Origin: Areca catechu
Lineage: Eukaryota; Streptophyta; Magnoliopsida; Arecales; Arecaceae
NCBI GenBank assembly: GCA_021397845.1
Contig: CM038038.1
Coordinates: forward strand, 59,204,748-59,268,747
Length of the DNA stretch: 64,000 nucleotides
Direction: 5' to 3'
The notes below the pieces were generated by a model. It was not told the DNA's origin. It searched no databases and saw only the letters and a program-made list of their open reading frames with translations. This document shows positions 35,053-46,331 of this stretch, one piece after another. Within the stretch, counting starts at the first letter, position 1. Each line of letters opens with the position of its first letter. A program made the position numbers and the translations under genes.

Positions 35053-35443
35053 GGAGGCTTTCCTTGCATCCGAAACCATCCAAATCAGCCATCTAATCAA
35101 GGGAACCAAACTTCATCATCCAGACTCCAATCATAGTGCTATGTGATCTCTTCATCGGAAGTCCTTCAAATCACTGATTGGTAACATCCTTTCCTTCTTT
35201 TAATTTTTGATTTGATGAAGATAAGCTATCCTAATCTGGGAGTTTCTCAATTCTCAGGTCCTGGAATTTATTATTTTGCATGAGTTTGCCTGTGATACGA
35301 TGATTCTATGCATTGCTCTTCTTCTTGCTAGTTCTTACTTTTATTTGGAAATTTGGCTTACAAACTAAATTATAAAAATCTCAAAAAAATTTATTTTACT
35401 ATTTTTCCTACATGTTTAGCAATCTTAGAGTTGTCCCACATCA
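35053..35443 (+). repeat. Solo LTR I, right part
   Basis: It continues LTR I after element B and ends GTCCCACATCA, followed by CACTT (35444-35448), the duplication that matches 27315-27319. With the left part it makes a complete solo LTR. Confidence 0.8.
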
Positions 35444-35452
35444 CACTTGCAC

Positions 35453-36152
35453 TAAAGCTAATTGCCTTTGTATTTTACACCCATATAACCTAAGTGGCGA
35501 TCAAATTATTGCTTTGATAGTGCTTTAGTGAATGGGTCTGCTATATTGTTCTTTGTATCTACTCGTTCAATGAGAACATCTCATCTTTCTATGATCTATC
35601 GAACAAGGTAGAATCATCTTAGGATATGCTTGGACTTTTGATGAGACCTTGGTTCCTTAGCTTGCACAACAACTCCAGTGTTATCATAATAAAGTAGCAC
35701 CGGTTGTTGTATAGCAGGAACCACACCCAATTTCATGATGAATTTCTTCATCCACATAGCTTTCTTCGTGGATTCACTTGCAGCTATGTACTTTGCCTTA
35801 ATAATCAAGTCAGATACAGTTTGCTACTTTGTAGTCTTCCAACTCACTACTCCACGATATAGGGTCAAGACATACGCTAATATGGATTTGCTATCATCTA
35901 TATCTGATTGAAAACTAGAATCTGTATACCCTTCTAGTTTCAACTCTAATCTACCATACATTAGAAAAATATGTTTAGTCCTTCTTAGGTACTTAAGCAT
36001 GTTTTTTATAACTTTCCAATAATCCTCCCTTGGATCAGCCTAGAACCTGCTTACTATGCCCAAGGCATAAGCAACATCAAGCTTGGTGCGTAACATGGCA
36101 TACATAATTGATTCTATAGCTGAAGCATAAGGGATCAAACTAATTCTCTCTC
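35453..36152 (-). pseudogene. Copia RT end and RNase H (element H, Tork/Angela-like)
   Basis: Minus-strand reading gives MYAMLRTKLDVAYALGIVSRF, then YTDSSFQSDIDDSK, KAKYIAASESTKKAMW, LYYDNTGVVVQAKEPRS, HQKSKHILR and ADPFTKALS to the end of pol near 35453. This is the usual copia RT tail and RNase H. Stops occur at several sites. The conserved xEAEY position reads IKAKY, so a catalytic glutamate is lost. The 5' side is cut at 36153 by LTR J. The end of pol is followed by the purine-rich tract into which LTR I inserted. Confidence 0.8.
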
Positions 36153-37334
36153 TGATGAGGGACGAACTCTAACTAATGATGGATGACATGAAAGGGATGA
36201 ACATGAAGAAAAAACTAGATTAATAGAGCAATGAGTTTTAGAATTTTAAGTGATTTATTCCTGAAAACCAGACTAGAACAGGTTAGGGTTTTTATGTAAT
36301 AGTTGGAGTCCTACCCACATGCTAGAAACTATCAAAGAAATAAAAAAAATAGATCCTAGGATTAAAAAATCCTATTAGGTACATGTTCCCCTTCAAAAAA
36401 ATCAGACAACGAGAGGAGGGAATCGGGTTTAACATACTAAGCAATGATGTCTTGTTGTTGTAGATGAGATTGCTTCTCTCAGATTGGCGTTTGGATGTCC
36501 CAGTCACTTCCCCATGGATTCGCTGGCTTTTTATCAATTTGATTTGAGGGCAAGGAAGACTTCATGCAGAGGGTGTGTCATTGGAGAGATCCTACAAACA
36601 TTAGTAGTTAGGGTTGAAGATGATAGAAAAAATATCAAACAGGAACAAGGAGGTGGAAGAAGGTAGAAAGTTGTTTGCTGCTGGCGGCCTAGACTCTTGA
36701 TGGTGGGCATCCTTGGATTGAGGATGGTGGATGGTTTGATAGATGGGGTTGCACCTCACGTGTTCTCCTTGTAGAGCGAATACAAGCCACTCACCCTCTC
36801 CCTCACAAAGCATCAATGCATTAACATGCATGGAAATTGGAAGAAAAAATACATAATCTCATTCATTCATTCATTCATTAGTTACAAGAGGGGGGAGGGG
36901 TAGAGTATTTATAGACCATCTAGCCCTTTCCCTATCAAACTAGGAGTACAAATTTTAATCAAAGTGGGAGTACAAAGTTGAATAAAATTAAAAGACTAGT
37001 CTCCTTGAATGATTATGCTGGCTGACTCCATGTTAGACTTGGAAGCTTTGACTTTTCTCAATGGGCTTGGGCTGGTATGAAGTTCTCTTGGGCTTGGATT
37101 GCTTGACTCCTTACTGGGTTGGGATGACAACCACTTGGACCAGGTCAAAGCCTTGGGTGCCAACCTTCTTGGACTAGGTCAAAGCTTATGGATTTGGACT
37201 GGGATGGCCGCCATTCATAGTGGACTTGGAGGGGTGCCTACTTCATGTGGCCTGGGGTGCCAATTGCTTGGAGGCCTGGGGTGCCAATTACTTGGAGACC
37301 TAGGGTGGCATGAAATGGGCCCAGGTACATAGGC
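36153..37334 (-). repeat. LTR fragment J (gypsy-like, minus orientation)
   Basis: It starts TGATGAGGGACGAAC, like the minus-oriented LTR ends at 4500 and 38510. A minus-strand TATA-like CTATAAATAC lies at about 36905-36914. The expected ...CCACCA end is missing on the right, where LTR K begins, so it is truncated. No target duplication was found. Tandem GGCCTGGGGTGCCAATT copies occur at 37250-37290. Confidence 0.5.
36860..36879. repeat. ATTC microsatellite
   Basis: Five consecutive ATTC units inside LTR J. Confidence 0.8.
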
Positions 37335-38509
37335 TGGTGATGGGGACTTCAGGATCAACCCTAGTTCATTATGGGTCCCTGAATTTTGAGATCTTTCAAT
37401 CTCTTAACCAATTTTCAATTTTGCCCAAAAATCAAATGATACTAGCCCTTTGAGTCTTGTAATTAGGGCTTGAGTCGGTTGAGTCATTTGAAGTCCTGTA
37501 ATTAGGGTTTAGCTTAATTAAGCTCAAGTGAACCCATTTGAATCCTCTTTTGGGCCCTTGAGTTCTGCTTTTATATACAAGTCCTGTATTTAGAGTCGAC
37601 TCATACCATTAGGATTTTTGAGTCGAGTTTTGGGTTATGTTTAGCTCAGTTGAGCTTAGTCGATCAAGTCAGCTCACTGTAAGCCTTTGTCATTTTGGTC
37701 TTGTTTTGCCATTTTGGGTCTTGTGTCAATTTGAGTCCTGTATTTGCTTTCATTCAAGTCATGTTCAAGAGGAGAGCCAGTGGACCACCACTCAAGTCAC
37801 CCAGCCAAGCATCTGGACTCCATTCATGCTGCCCAGATCCCTGAAGGATTGGCGCCCCAGCATATCAGGCCTTAGGTGCCTCAGGCCCACAAGCTTTCAT
37901 GAAGATTGGCGCCCCATCTAGATCCACAAAGAAAGTGGTGCCTAGATCGCAGCCCAAGCCCATGGCTCTTTCCCTCCCAGTCCAACATGGAGGCATCCCA
38001 GCCCATTTGACTCAATCCAAGATGCCCCAACCTTGACCTAGTCCAAGATGCCCAAGGCTTTGACTAAGTCCAAGCAGATGTTTTCCAAGCCCAACAAGGA
38101 GACAAGGCCCTAGCCCAAGAGGGTGTTCTTGGCCATAAGTTTATAATTTCTTGGCCCTCAAGTCAGGGTTTCTTGACCTTCAAGAAATGTAACCTTGGTA
38201 CATCTATAATACCCACCCACCCCCTCTTGTATTTTTCAATGAATGCTTATGAATAAAATTTGAGTTCTCTTCCATATAATATTTCTTTGCCTGTGTGCAT
38301 CGACCTTAGTGAGAGAGTGGGTGAGAGACACGTGCCTTTTCTCTTTGAGCATTGAGGGGTGTGAGGCCCTAGTTATCAACCCTAGCCACCTTGCTTCTTC
38401 CAGCCCAAGCCGCCCATCATCAACTCATCCTTGCCACCCCCTGCTCTTTCTTTCTTCCACATTTCTTTCAGCCATCTAGCCATCCATTCTATCATTTTCT
38501 AACCCTCTT
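37335..38509 (+). repeat. LTR K, left part (gypsy)
   Basis: It begins TGGTGATGGGGACTTC; the first codons read as a distant version of the LTR-encoded pol tail, ending SSLWVP and a stop. CTATAATACCC at 38204 is TATA-like. Element N interrupts it at 38509. No matching duplication exists at the outer ends (TAGGC before 37335, ATAAC after 45188), so the left flank has been rearranged. Confidence 0.6.
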
Positions 38510-39966
38510 TGATGGGGAACTAATATGCATGCAATTTCTTTTGTATGTTTTACATGTTGAGTTAGGTGATTAATTCCCAAATTTTAGATCAAGATTATTT
38601 GTAGGGAATTTTATATAAATTTTTGAAGATCAGCATGCAGATTAGGACCTAGAAAAGTAGCAAAGAAGGACCGCCGGGGCTGAGAAGCCTCGGTTAGGGC
38701 AAGTTCTCCTACAATAAAACTACTGGAGGTAGAGGGGTGTACCTGACAACGTCTGTGAAGATCGCAGCGAAGGGGTCTCTCATTCCTCGATGGATGCGGC
38801 CTGGAAAACCGAGCCAAAGACCCGCGGATACCCGGCTTTCTGCTCGGTGATCCGATTGAGGCTTGGCTGGAGTCGTTGGATTCGTAGGAACTCAGGGACC
38901 TGCAAACGACCTGTAAGGGGTTAGAAAGCTCACAAAGGAACAAGAAAACAAAGTAAAAATAGCAAGGGAAGGCTTCTTTTGGAGTGGGCGTCCAGGGATC
39001 TGGAGGGTTTGTTGGCAGCAGGAAGATGATTGCAAACACCGGGAAGAAGAACTCTCACAAACCCCTTTATGCACACAGCAGGGTATCACACCACTCAATA
39101 GAAGAACTCAAGGTTTTCATTCATCAAAAATTTCCCTCATACAAGAGGCTAGGGTCCCTTAAATAGACCCTTAACCTTGGGCTCCAAGTAAGGGTACATA
39201 AGTCTTTACATAAGAATCCTTTTCCCTCTCAAACCCTAGCTAGAAAATAAGGAAATATTAGGTAGAAAAATCCCTAAAAATTTTCTTGACTTGGTCAAGA
39301 CTCCAAGGACGCCTAGGGGTGCGTGTTGGGCTTCTAGGAGCAGCAAAAGGCCGGCCCAAAGGGGCTCGGGTGCATGGGTTTGGGCCTCTGGAAGCTAGGG
39401 TGGCCTGGTAGCCAGGTAGCAGGAATATTCCCTGGTATCTTGCTTCTTATGGGCTTGGGCTTGGCACCTGGGCTTGATTTCTTTGGGCTAGGATGCAGAT
39501 GGACCTCTGGAATCATGGATGCCATTATCTATGAATATACTTTGGCATCTGGAAGGGAATCTGGGCATCTGGAGGGCATCTGCAAGAAATCAGGGTTTTC
39601 TGAATTTTCCTCCTGGGGTCTTCAAATCTTCAAGCTGGGTTGGACTTGTGCTATACTTCCATGTCTTCAATCTAGTTGGACTTGGTCTTCACTTGTATGA
39701 TATAGTCTTGAGTCTTTAGTATGCTTGGACAGGACTCAAAAAAAATAAAATTAGCTCAACATGAGCTGACTAGCATTAGACTGAACTAGCTCAACATGAG
39801 CTGACTAGTACAGAACTGAAATAATAACTAAAAATACTCAAATAACAACTAAAATGAACTCAGATGAGCTAAGCCCTTATTACAGATGGACTCATAAATT
39901 ATTGATCAATTTACAGAGGGTTGAAAAAGCCTCTGTCTTATTCTGGTGCCTCAGGTGTCCCCACCA
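38510..39966 (-). repeat. 3' LTR of element N
   Basis: It runs from TGATGGGGAACTAATATG to GTCCCCACCA. Solo LTR M at 58743-60013 belongs to the same family in the opposite orientation. Confidence 0.92.
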
Positions 39967-40465
39967 ATTCTCCCGGGGTGGGAGGAACTCGACCCTGTCG
40001 AGTGAAGGTTAGACTGGCTCACATATCTCTCGAGAAGGTCTGGGTTGAGGCGTTGCAAGTCCTCTCGAGAAATCCACGAATCGTCCGACTCTGGCCGGCC
40101 TTGCCATCGGACCAGGAAGCGTTGATAGTCATGGTCCTGGGTCGTGATGGCTTGATTGTCCAGGATACGCTCGATCCGTTCTCCTCTCTCAGGCTAAATT
40201 TGTTTGTGGACACTCTAGGTTAGGGTCACTCACAATGAAAAGGAATAGGTCCAAAGGCCTCACTAGGTAGCGCTACCGGTTCCCTATACTCAACCAGGTC
40301 TGTAATATTGAAGGTAGAACTAATGCCCAAATCCGAAGGCAAGTCTAACACCTAGGCATTTGATCCAACCTTCTCTATCACTTTAAAAGGTCCGGCTCTG
40401 CGAGCATGAAGCTTCTTTTTGGCCTAAGCCTAACCAAGATAAAATCCACTACATCAAATTTTTTT
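39967..40465 (-). pseudogene. Integrase C-terminus and chromodomain of element N
   Basis: Minus-strand reading gives the chromodomain RIERILDNQAITTQ, YQRFLVRWQGRPESDDSW and DLQRLNPDLLERY, then SSSHPGRI up to the LTR at 39966. Further upstream the integrase tail is broken by frameshifts and stops near 40200-40440. Confidence 0.7.
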
Positions 40466-40637
40466 TTGATCCATCTTCGGGAATTAGCCAGTTGTTTTAA
40501 CATTAGTGTGAGTGGTGAACATGCTAGGCACATGCAGACTCCTAACAAGATGATGCAAAGGACTCAAACCTACACCTAACAGACTTGACTATGCATTCTT
40601 ATAGAAGGAAATCTTATTGAACTCTTTGGATCTAAAC

Positions 40638-42437
40638 CTAAGAGATTATAGGTTCCCCAGGTTTGATCCTAGCTTGACATGCACATGAAAATTTACAGTG
40701 AACTCCTAGCAAATTCCAAAGAGTGTGCCAGAAGTAAGATGCAAACCTAACATGCGTGATGAATGCATGCAGTATGCTAATCTCAATTAAATGCAATCTA
40801 ATAATCCTATAAATGCTGGAGGTGTCAGGAAAGGGCAGAAAATAGAAAGTGGGTTCAGAATTAGTTTGGTAAGGTAGAGAAAATGGTTCATGGTTAGTTG
40901 AATAAAGTAGGATAAAAGATGGGGTGTCAGGAACTAATCCTATACTAATGAGGTTAACCTTACGGGGTTGCGGTATATCTATGGGATTTGTATAATGGAA
41001 GGATGGGTTATTAATCTCAGGGAAGAGGTCCTTAATGGGAACTATAGGAGGAGGCTCATCTTGAAGGTATAGATTCAAAGAGATCAGGTCCTTAATAAAA
41101 TCTTCAGGTTCTTGTATTTTAGGACAAGACTCTATAATTTGGCTCTCCTCTATGGTTTCCTCAGGTAAGGCTCTAGTAGCAGTACCCAGGTTCTCTTCCT
41201 CTATTTGTTCTTCCACTATAGCTTTAGGTTGGATGTGGTCAAGGTCAACTACCTCTAGGTTGGCTTTTACCTGGGCATCTACTGGGTCAGCTAATTCTAG
41301 GTCTACTAAAGGTGTCTCCTCTTCTCCCTCATACTCATCCACTAGGCTCACATCAGCTTCATACACTTCCGCGTTAATGTAAGCCTTGTGAATCTCAGGA
41401 ATGGTTGGAGAAGGTCGGCTAGCAGGAAATTGGTTAGGTTCTGGTCTCTGATTATGGGTACTATTCCTAGTAGGTTCAGGTTGTATAAGGGGTAGTGGCT
41501 CACTTCTGGGTTCATATTTAGGGATACTAATCCTATGGGGTTCAAGTTGACTAGGGGAAGCATGACTAGGCTGATACTTAGGGGTTATGGGTTCTCTGGG
41601 CTCATAGGACAAGGGTGCAGATCTATGGGTCATGGGATTATAGGATCTCGGGTCATAGGATTTTGGGTTAGCTCTATGGTCAGGTTCTAAGGATGGATCA
41701 TGGTATGGGGTCCTTCTAAGGTTGGGCTCTCTATATGGGTCAGGATATTGGGTCCTCATAGGGTTGGACTCCCTATATGGGTCAGAATACTGGGTTCTCC
41801 TAAGGTTGGGCTCCCTATATGGGTCAGAGTATTGGGTTCTCCTAGGGTTGGGCTCCCTATATGGGTCAGAGTATTGGGTTCTCCTAGGATTGGACTCCCT
41901 ATATGGGTCAGAGTATTGGGTTCTCCTGGGTTCAGTATCATAATAATGGTCACGGTAAGGGGTTCTTCTAGGTTCAGTATCATAATAAGGGTCATGGTAA
42001 GGGGTTCTTCTAGGTTCAGTATTATTGTATGGGTCAGGCTGAGGGGCTCTCCTAGGTTCAATCTCTCGGTATGGATCAGGGTTTGGGGTCCTCCTAGGTT
42101 GAGGATTGTAGTACGGGTCAGAATAAGGGGATCTCCTAGGTTCGACCTCATGGTATAGATCAGGGTTTGGGATTCTCCTAGGTTGAGGGGACTCAGGATC
42201 TGGCTCAGATTGTGACCCATGGGTTCTTGCTATGGTCCCTACACGGCCTCCTAACTGGTCAAACCTTTTGGCAAGATGGTCAATTCTATTATTGGTTTGG
42301 GTACCAGACTGAGTTAACTGGGTAGTCATCTGGGCCATTTGATCAGCTAGGGCTTTTATTTGGGCTTGTAAGTTTTTTATGGGTTCAGACATTTGTGAAG
42401 GAGGTGGGTGATATGAAACTCCTGATCTAGTGCTCAT
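40638..42437 (-). CDS. Gag-derived 599-residue protein of element N
   Basis: An uninterrupted frame from ATG 42437 (MSTRSGVSYHPPPSQ). Residues ~16-70 are coiled-coil-like (Gln/Leu-rich). Residues 86-253 are twelve 14-residue repeats of the type PRRTQYSDPYREPN. Then come Pro-rich sequence, an acidic linker (YEADVSLVDEYEGEEE), EDFIKDLISLN, KDLFPEINNPSFH, YFLPFPDTSS and FASYFWHTLWNLLG, and a stop after KPGEPIIS. It has no gag core, zinc knuckle, protease or RT. C has the closest linker; E and B share the final blocks. Function unknown; it could help packaging by an F-like partner, or merely be recent and not yet decayed. Confidence 0.75.
   Translation of the reverse strand: MSTRSGVSYHPPPSQMSEPIKNLQAQIKALADQMAQMTTQLTQSGTQTNNRIDHLAKRFDQLGGRVGTIARTHGSQSEPDPESPQPRRIPNPDLYHEVEPRRSPYSDPYYNPQPRRTPNPDPYREIEPRRAPQPDPYNNTEPRRTPYHDPYYDTEPRRTPYRDHYYDTEPRRTQYSDPYRESNPRRTQYSDPYREPNPRRTQYSDPYREPNLRRTQYSDPYRESNPMRTQYPDPYREPNLRRTPYHDPSLEPDHRANPKSYDPRSYNPMTHRSAPLSYEPREPITPKYQPSHASPSQLEPHRISIPKYEPRSEPLPLIQPEPTRNSTHNQRPEPNQFPASRPSPTIPEIHKAYINAEVYEADVSLVDEYEGEEETPLVDLELADPVDAQVKANLEVVDLDHIQPKAIVEEQIEEENLGTATRALPEETIEESQIIESCPKIQEPEDFIKDLISLNLYLQDEPPPIVPIKDLFPEINNPSFHYTNPIDIPQPRKVNLISIGLVPDTPSFILLYSTNHEPFSLPYQTNSEPTFYFLPFPDTSSIYRIIRLHLIEISILHAFITHVRFASYFWHTLWNLLGVHCKFSCACQARIKPGEPIIS
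41679..42182 (-). repeat. 42-bp coding minisatellite in the N ORF
   Basis: Twelve in-frame 42-bp units encode PRRxxYxDPYxExN. The middle units (about 41755-41940) are nearly identical in DNA; the outer ones are diverged. Antisense ORFs here are shadows of the repeat. Confidence 0.9.
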
Positions 42438-43305
42438 ACAAGACTCGATCAGACCGACTATAGCTGACTAGACCTAGAGTCCAAACTAGATGCTGAATCA
42501 GGGTGGCAAACTAGCCTATAGTAACCCTGTACTCAGCCAGGCAGGTGTAAGGGGAGTGTTAGGTCCCTGATTGCCAATCCTAGACACCAATCAGAGATTG
42601 GCCAGGTAGGCGGACCAGCACACAAGCCCTTCGGGATTGAATCCCTAAACCACCGTTCTAGACACTGAGCACAAGGCACACACAGGTTAACTTGACACAG
42701 TGATCTAACACTAGCCCGGACCCGACCAGTTGGTGTCCCTAGCCCACTAGGGCAAATTAAGTCTAATTAATTTTAGGTTAAGGCTTGGGACTGAATGCAA
42801 GGAATGTGGTTTTGGGCTAAGGAGAGGTGATCAAATCCTCCCCCCATCTGATATAGCAAGAGTGCCCTTAAAAGTAAATTATGCAATGATGGCAGGCAGA
42901 TGAGGATGCAAATTAGGGTTTAGATATTTTTTTTTGGTATTTTTGGAAAATATATATATATATTTTTTGGTATTTTTTAAATAGAAGAAAACTTGCAAAT
43001 CATGGCCTAATATACTGAAAATATACTAAAATTAAGAAATATGCAAAAACTCCTAAACAAAACCCTAAAACTTCCAAACTTGTCTTGCTAAAAAAAATAG
43101 AGCCAAACATTTGTAGGCCCTATTTCGGCTTTCAGAAAATTCACATGCCATAATAAAATCTGGAAAAATTTTCAAAATTACTGTGAATTATGATAAATCC
43201 AGGAAAATAAATTTCAGAATTTTTCAAATTTTTAACAGGGAGAAATAATTAAAATAACAGAGTATATACGGACTGAAAAATTGCAGAAAACAAGCCCTAA
43301 TCTAA
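42438..43305 (-). other. 5' leader of element N
   Basis: No gene. On the minus strand the part next to gag (42525-42790) shows the shared leader motifs, including the doubled GGTGTCTAGG-type and CTACCTGGCC copies. Confidence 0.6.
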
Positions 43306-43317
43306 GCTCTGATACCA
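43306..43317 (-). promoter_or_regulatory. Primer-binding site of element N
   Basis: The minus strand reads TGGTATCAGAGC, two bases from the LTR; perfect match. Confidence 0.9.
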
Positions 43318-43319
43318 AA

Positions 43320-44777
43320 TGATGGGGAACTAATATGCATGCAATTTCTTTTGTATGTTTTACATGTTGAGTTAGGTGATTAATTCCCAAATTTTAGATC
43401 AAAATTATTTGTAGGGAATTTTATATAAATTTTTGAAGATCAGCATGCAGATTAGGACCTAGAAAAGTAGCAAAGAAGGACCGCCGGGGCTGAGAAGCCT
43501 CGGTTAGGGCAAGTTCTCCTACAATAAAACTACTGGAGGTAGAGGGGTGTACCTGACAATGTCTGTGAAGATCGCAGCGAAGGGGTCTTTCATTCCTCGA
43601 TGGATGTGGCCTGGAAAACCGAGCCAAAGACCCGCGGATACCCGGCTTTCTGCTCGGTGATCCGATTGAGGCTTGGCTGGAGTCGTTGGATTCGTAGGAA
43701 CTCAGGGACCTGCAAACGACCTGTCAGGGGTTAGAAAGCTCACAAAGGAACAAGAAAACAAAGTAAAAACAGCAAGGGAAGGCTTCTTTTGGAGTGGGCG
43801 TCCAGGGATCTGGAGGGTTTGTTGGCAGCAGGAAGATGATTGCAAACACCGGGAAGAAGAACTCTCACAAACCCCTTTATGCACACAGCAGGGTATCACA
43901 CCACTCAATAGAAGAACTCAAGGTTTTCATTCATCAAAAATTCCCCTCATACAAGAGGCTAGGGTCCCTTAAATAGACCCTTAACCTTGGGCTCCAAGTA
44001 AGGGTACATAAGTCTTTACATATGAATCCTTTTCCCTCTCAAACCCTAGCTAGAAAATAAGGAAATATTAGGTAGAAAAATCCCTAAAAATTTTTTTTGA
44101 CTTGGTCAAGACTCCAAGGACGCCTAGGGGGGCGTGTTGGGCTTCTAGGAGCAGCAAAAGGCCGGCCCAAAGGGGCTCGGGTGCATGGGTTTGGGCCTCT
44201 GGAAGCTGGGGTGGCCTGGTAGCCAGGTAGCAGGAATATTCCCTGGTATCTTGCTTCTTAGGGGCTTGGGCTTGGCACCTGGGCTTGATTTCTTTGGGCT
44301 AGGATGCAGATGGACCTCTGGAATCATGGATGCCATTATCTATGAATATACTTTGGCATCTGGAAGGGAATCTGGGCATCTGGAGGGCATCTGCAAGAAA
44401 TCAGGGTTTTCTGAATTTTCCTCCTGGGGTCTTCAAATCTTCAAGCTGGGTTGGACTTGTGCTATACTTCCATGTCTTCAATCTAGTTGGACTTGGTCTT
44501 CACTTGTATGATATAGTCTTAAGTCTTTAGTATGCTTGGACAGGACTCAAAAAAAATAAAATTAGCTCAACATGAGCTGACTAGCATTGGACTGAACTAG
44601 CTCAACATGAGCTGACTAATACAGAACTGAAATAACAACTAAAAATACTCAAATAACAACTAAAATGGACTCAGATGAGCTAAGCCCTTATTACAGATGG
44701 ACTCATAAATTATTGATCAATTTACAGAGGGTTGAAAAAGCCTCTGTCTTATTCTGGTGCCTCAGGTGTCCCCACCA
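43320..44777 (-). repeat. 5' LTR of element N
   Basis: Pairs with 38510-39966; ends GTCCCCACCA followed by CTCTT. Confidence 0.92.
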
Positions 44778-44782
44778 CTCTT

Positions 44783-45188
44783 TAGTTGTTTTGTAGATCC
44801 CTGAAGTTTCATGTGTATCAGAATCCATTTTCCTAGCTTTCGAGCTAACGGATAAAAAGCCAATGGATCGCCAATCTTCAGCTTGATCTTCTAGGCCGCA
44901 TCTAGGAGCGTGGAGTGATCCCTTTATTGAAATAGCAGCAAATGTTGCTAGGTACACATCCCCTAGCCCTCTAGATCGAGTTATTGTAGAAGAGCTAGCC
45001 CTACTGGGGTTTCTTAGACCTGGCAATTCTATCTTTATCTCTTTTGAGGGTCTTTTTGCATGCTTGCTATCTAGAATTTTTATAGGATCACCCTTTTAAC
45101 TATTTGACTTAAGATTTGGGAATTAAAATCCTAACTTAATTATGAATCCATGAAAATTCCTTTGCATGCTATTGAACCTTTGCATCCA
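44783..45188 (+). repeat. LTR K, right part
   Basis: Continues LTR K after element N. It contains the cassette also seen in B and F LTRs (AGGCCGCATCTAGGAGCG near 44890) and ends TTTGCATCCA, after which SIRE-type LTR sequence begins. Confidence 0.55.
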
Positions 45189-46331
45189 ATAACAAAATAT
45201 TGGAGCATACATCTGGTTATCTAACAACTCTTCAAATGGTTGATAAGTTTTTGTAGGATGACTACTTTGACATATTTTTTAATCCTACATCCTTTATTTC
45301 TTTGTGTTGAGTTGTAAGTAAGTAGAATCTTGTAAAGAAGAACCCAACAAAAAAATTCTCCATTGAAATCATATATAAAGGGTTGCTTCTACTAGGTTTC
45401 AAGCTTCAATTTTTCTTGATTTTGGTGTAAGAAGACCTTGAGGAAGCCTTCAAAGCTTGGCATACGAGTTATGAAGAAATGAGTTTGGTCTGGATGAAGA
45501 ACCAATCTCGAGCCAACTGGATGGAGGAACCAGCCAACTCTGGCACTGGCATAAGAAAGAAGATCTCTGGCACACCAACCCAGCCGACTGGCACCAAGTC
45601 CCAGCCAACTCGTCTAGAACTTGGTTGAGAATGTTCAGAGAATCTCAGGGATCCGAGCCGACTAGATTTCAACCTATCTGACTCGTCTAGAACTTAGTTG
45701 AAAATATTTTAAGAATCTCAGGGATCTGAGTCGACTGGATTTCAGCCTAGCCGACTCGTATAGAGTCAACCATTTTCTCAACTATGGAACCTAGCCGACT
45801 GGTGTTCAACCCAGTCGACCCGAACCTGATCCTAGCCGACTCGAAGAATGTCCAAGCCAACTGGAATGACGGGGTCACTTCCAACGACTAGTTCTAGTTT
45901 TTTATTTTTGAATTCCAAAAGTGCTCCAACGGTAACCTGTCACTTCCCAACGGTCTACAACATTCAAAATCAAGGGAAAGGAGTTGAAGTCTCTATAAAT
46001 GAGGTATGAGAACATCCTTGGAGAGACGAATAAGTTATTGAACATTTATTGAAGTAAGAAGAGAGAGCACTTAAGCTTTGAAGTCAGTCTTCAAGCCTTC
46101 ACCAACTCTTATCAGAAGCTTGAAGCATCTTTTGAGGAAAGCAAGGAAGCCAATGAAGTGCATTGAAGAGCATTCAATTGAGCTTCACTCGAGCTGCATC
46201 GGCAACCACAAGACAACCTAGTTTATCATTTCTATTGCTTTTTTATTCTATTCTTAGAATACTTGGGTTGTTGTTGAGCCCGGTTGTAAAAATCAAATAG
46301 GTTTATTTGGTGAGCCTACTGAAAACCAAAG
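45189..46331 (+). repeat. Partial SIRE-type copia LTR (L)
   Basis: It lacks the first ~27 bases of the LTR and starts at ATAACAAAATATTGG. It carries the GCCGACT cluster (45510-45860) and the start of the GGTGAGCC..AAAACCAA repeats, then is cut at 46331 by the LTR of element G. The rest should lie beyond the window if G is a simple insertion. Confidence 0.7.

Larger units (their letters stand above)
38510..44777 (-). mobile_element. Gypsy element N, pol-deleted chromovirus derivative, youngest in the window
   Basis: LTRs 38510-39966 and 43320-44777 are nearly identical (I count roughly 15-20 differences over ~1457 bp). The target duplication CTCTT is perfect (38505-38509 and 44778-44782). The primer-binding site adjoins the right LTR, so it reads on the minus strand. 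It carries a 599-codon open frame and a broken chromodomain end; pol is otherwise absent. It lies inside LTR K. Confidence 0.93.

Noticed and set aside
41700..42158. Antisense ORFs over the N minisatellite
   Set aside because: Shadows of the 42-bp coding repeat on the other strand.
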